Part shown: piece by piece, positions 7,116 through 10,673 of the stretch
Position numbering within the stretch: position 1 is the stretch's first letter
Layout of the letters: every line of letters begins with the position of its first letter
Source: Prevotellaceae bacterium
GTDB lineage: Bacteria; Bacteroidota; Bacteroidia; Bacteroidales; UBA932
Length of the DNA stretch: 10,673 nucleotides
Reading direction: 5' to 3'
NCBI GenBank assembly: GCA_031259805.1
Contig: JAIRKX010000104.1
Coordinates: 1-10,673 of the forward strand
Made by a program: the position numbers and the translations under genes
The notes under the pieces: model-generated
Told to the model about the DNA's origin: nothing
Databases searched by the model: none
The model's input: the letters and a program-made list of their open reading frames with translations, nothing else

Positions 7116-7185
7116 GTTCCTCGGCGGAATATACATATCAATAAAAAACCGGCATTCCCTTCTTCCTCTGTCCCCCCGTGGGGAC
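7116..7185. repeat. Composite stem-loop intergenic repeat, copy A, between infB and uvrA
   Basis: The 168-nt space between the convergent infB and uvrA genes holds no gene. It contains a stem TTCC/GGAA (7117-7129) followed by CATATCAATAAAAA (7134-7147), then CCCTTC (7157-7162), then a strong stem GTCCCC-CCGT-GGGGAC (7170-7185). The same order of modules recurs at 10533-10602. Upstream are a small stem ACCAC-GAA-GTGGT (7069-7081) and the palindrome ATGCGCAT. Read on the minus strand, the GTCCCC stem followed about 22 nt later by T6 (7143-7148) might help end uvrA transcription, but the spacing is not that of a canonical terminator. Confidence 0.6.
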
Positions 7186-7210
7186 GAACTGTGGGCTGCA
7201 TCTTTGCGTC

Positions 7211-10162
<2,952 letters not shown>

Positions 10163-10195
10163 GTGCTTTACTATATCCTTCAAAAAATGAAGGTG

Positions 10196-10227
10196 CAAAG
10201 ATACATATTTTTCGCGTGAAGCGCAGA
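10196..10227 (-). promoter_or_regulatory. Promoter of uvrA
   Basis: On the minus strand, TATCTTTG (10196-10203) matches the -7 consensus. Twenty nt upstream is TCTG (10224-10227), a 3/4 match to TTTG. The predicted start near 10189 gives a leader of about 26 nt to the ATG at 10162. It excludes the upstream TTG as start codon. The -33 region runs directly into the AACTAAG repeat array, so array length could affect promoter strength. No LexA-type box was recognised. Confidence 0.6.
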
Positions 10228-10331
10228 ACTAAGAGTTAAGAACTAAGAACTAAGAGTTATGAACTAAGAACAACTTTCAACTTTCAACTCTTAACTCTTA
10301 GTTCTTAGTTCTTAGTTCTTAGTTCTTAGTT
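10226..10331. repeat. Heptamer array (AACTAAG / CTTAGTT) forming a long inverted repeat
   Basis: The left arm (10226-10270) consists of AACTAAG units interspersed with AGTT. The right arm (about 10288-10331) ends in five exact tandem copies of CTTAGTT (10297-10331). The arms are largely complementary and are separated by a short CAACTTTCAACTTT-type loop, so the array can fold into a long AT-rich hairpin or cruciform. It abuts the uvrA promoter. Tandem heptamers are prone to copy-number change. Confidence 0.85.
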
Positions 10332-10358
10332 TTAACCGACGGAATGAAAATAAAGAAG

Positions 10359-10389
10359 CGTGCCGTTAGGCACGGTATGTGGGTAGAAA
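10359..10389. repeat. Stem-loop intergenic repeat, copy B
   Basis: CGTGCC-GTTA-GGCACG (10359-10374) is a 6-bp stem with a 4-nt loop, followed by TATGTGGGTAGAAAC. It resembles copy C (stem with GTA loop, then TATCAATAGAAA) in layout and in the TAT...TAGAAA tail, with a different stem sequence whose two arms have changed together. Confidence 0.5.
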
Positions 10390-10396
10390 CGAGAAG

Positions 10397-10516
10397 TCCA
10401 CCCCCGCCCTACGGGCACCCCCGCCAGCGGGGGACAGCCATGCGGCGGCAGCCCTTGTATAGCGCAGCCTGCGTAGCTCTCCCCCGCTGGCGGGGGTGCC
10501 GACAGGCGGGGGTGGA
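10397..10516. repeat. 120-bp GC-rich palindromic repeat
   Basis: The outer arms TCCACCCCCGCC (10397-10408) and GGCGGGGGTGGA (10505-10516) are perfectly complementary over 12 bp. After a 6-base interruption on each side, a further 20 bp are perfectly complementary (10415-10434 with 10480-10499). The loop is 45 nt (10435-10479). Each inner arm is also nearly palindromic on its own (CCCCGC-CA-GCGGGG). An 89-codon frame passes through it, but the protein-like reading follows from the repeat and I do not call a gene. The high GC contrasts sharply with the AT-rich repeats on both sides. Confidence 0.85.
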
Positions 10517-10532
10517 TTTAACAATTAACAAC

Positions 10533-10602
10533 GATGTCCGTAGGACATCCATATCAATAGAAAGGCAACCCCATCCCTTCGCCCGCATTCCCGTAGGGGG
10601 AA
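10533..10602. repeat. Composite stem-loop intergenic repeat, copy C
   Basis: A perfect 7-bp stem GATGTCC-GTA-GGACATC (10533-10549) is followed by CATATCAATAGAAA (10550-10563), CCCTTC (10575-10580) and a second stem TTCCC/GGGAA (10588-10602). The 14-base tail differs from copy A at one position. The spacing from tail to CCCTTC is 25 nt here and 23 nt in copy A. No gene is visible in this stretch. Confidence 0.6.
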
Positions 10603-10607
10603 CAATG

Positions 10608-10640
10608 AATTAACAATTAACAATTGACAATTAATAATTA
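10608..10640. repeat. AATTAAC heptamer array
   Basis: Nearly five 7-bp units (AATTAAC, AATTAAC, AATTGAC, AATTAAT, AATTA) run in tandem. The array is AT-rich and partly self-complementary. Beyond it, to the window end, I see only a T8 run (10654-10661 region) and no gene or clear promoter. Confidence 0.75.
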
Positions 10641-10673
10641 TTACCGCTCCTGTTTTTTTTAAACTATTTTTTG

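Noticed and set aside
7170..7185. Rho-independent terminator for infB or uvrA
   Set aside because: The stem is strong, but no T run follows directly on either strand. The nearest T6 on the minus strand is about 22 nt away. The same stem recurs as part of a dispersed repeat.
10163..10198. Extension of UvrA to the TTG at 10196-10198
   Set aside because: The TTG is part of the predicted TATCTTTG promoter element, so it should not be in the mRNA. The extra residues (MHLHFLKDIVKH) do not resemble UvrA.
10344..10613. An 89-codon plus-strand frame upstream of uvrA
   Set aside because: It runs through a stem-loop repeat, the 120-bp palindrome and the second composite repeat. Its Pro/Arg/Gly-rich translation mirrors those repeats, and there is no promoter or start context.

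Overview
The window looks like a chromosomal segment of a Bacteroidales-type bacterium (phylum Bacteroidota). Four lines of evidence support this. The genes are preceded by the phylum's own promoter (TTTG, about 19-20 nt, TAnnTTTG) rather than a -35/-10 promoter. The left-edge gene resembles the N-terminus of Bacteroidales surface proteins. The flavin reductase is of the kind common in gut Bacteroidales. The rimP-nusA-infB cluster has the expected layout. No species can be named from sequence alone.

Layout. At 1-642 (minus strand) is the N-terminal part of a secreted, probably cell-surface protein that runs off the left edge. Its only good promoter lies more than 300 bases upstream (959-989). 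Between promoter and gene is a 242-bp segment bounded by 29-bp near-perfect inverted repeats (712-740 and 925-953), the most intriguing feature here. At 1231-1866 (minus) is a flavin-reductase-like protein with a lipoprotein signal. A divergent promoter region (1867-2125) also drives the plus-strand operon rimP (2126-2596), nusA (2584-3879) and infB (3977-7042), which supplies a 30S maturation factor, a transcription elongation/antitermination factor and translation initiation factor IF-2. At 7211-10162 (minus), converging on infB, is uvrA, the damage-recognition ATPase of nucleotide excision repair. Its coding sequence carries an unusual hairpin-forming insertion in a linker.

The spaces around uvrA (7043-7210 and 10204-10673) contain no gene I can support. 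They are packed with repeats: copies of a composite stem-loop repeat family, an array of AACTAAG heptamers forming a long inverted repeat, a GC-rich 120-bp palindrome, and an AATTAAC heptamer array. The core genes are ordinary housekeeping genes. The interest lies in the inverted-repeat leader of the surface gene and in the palindromic repeats, including one that appears to have entered the uvrA reading frame.
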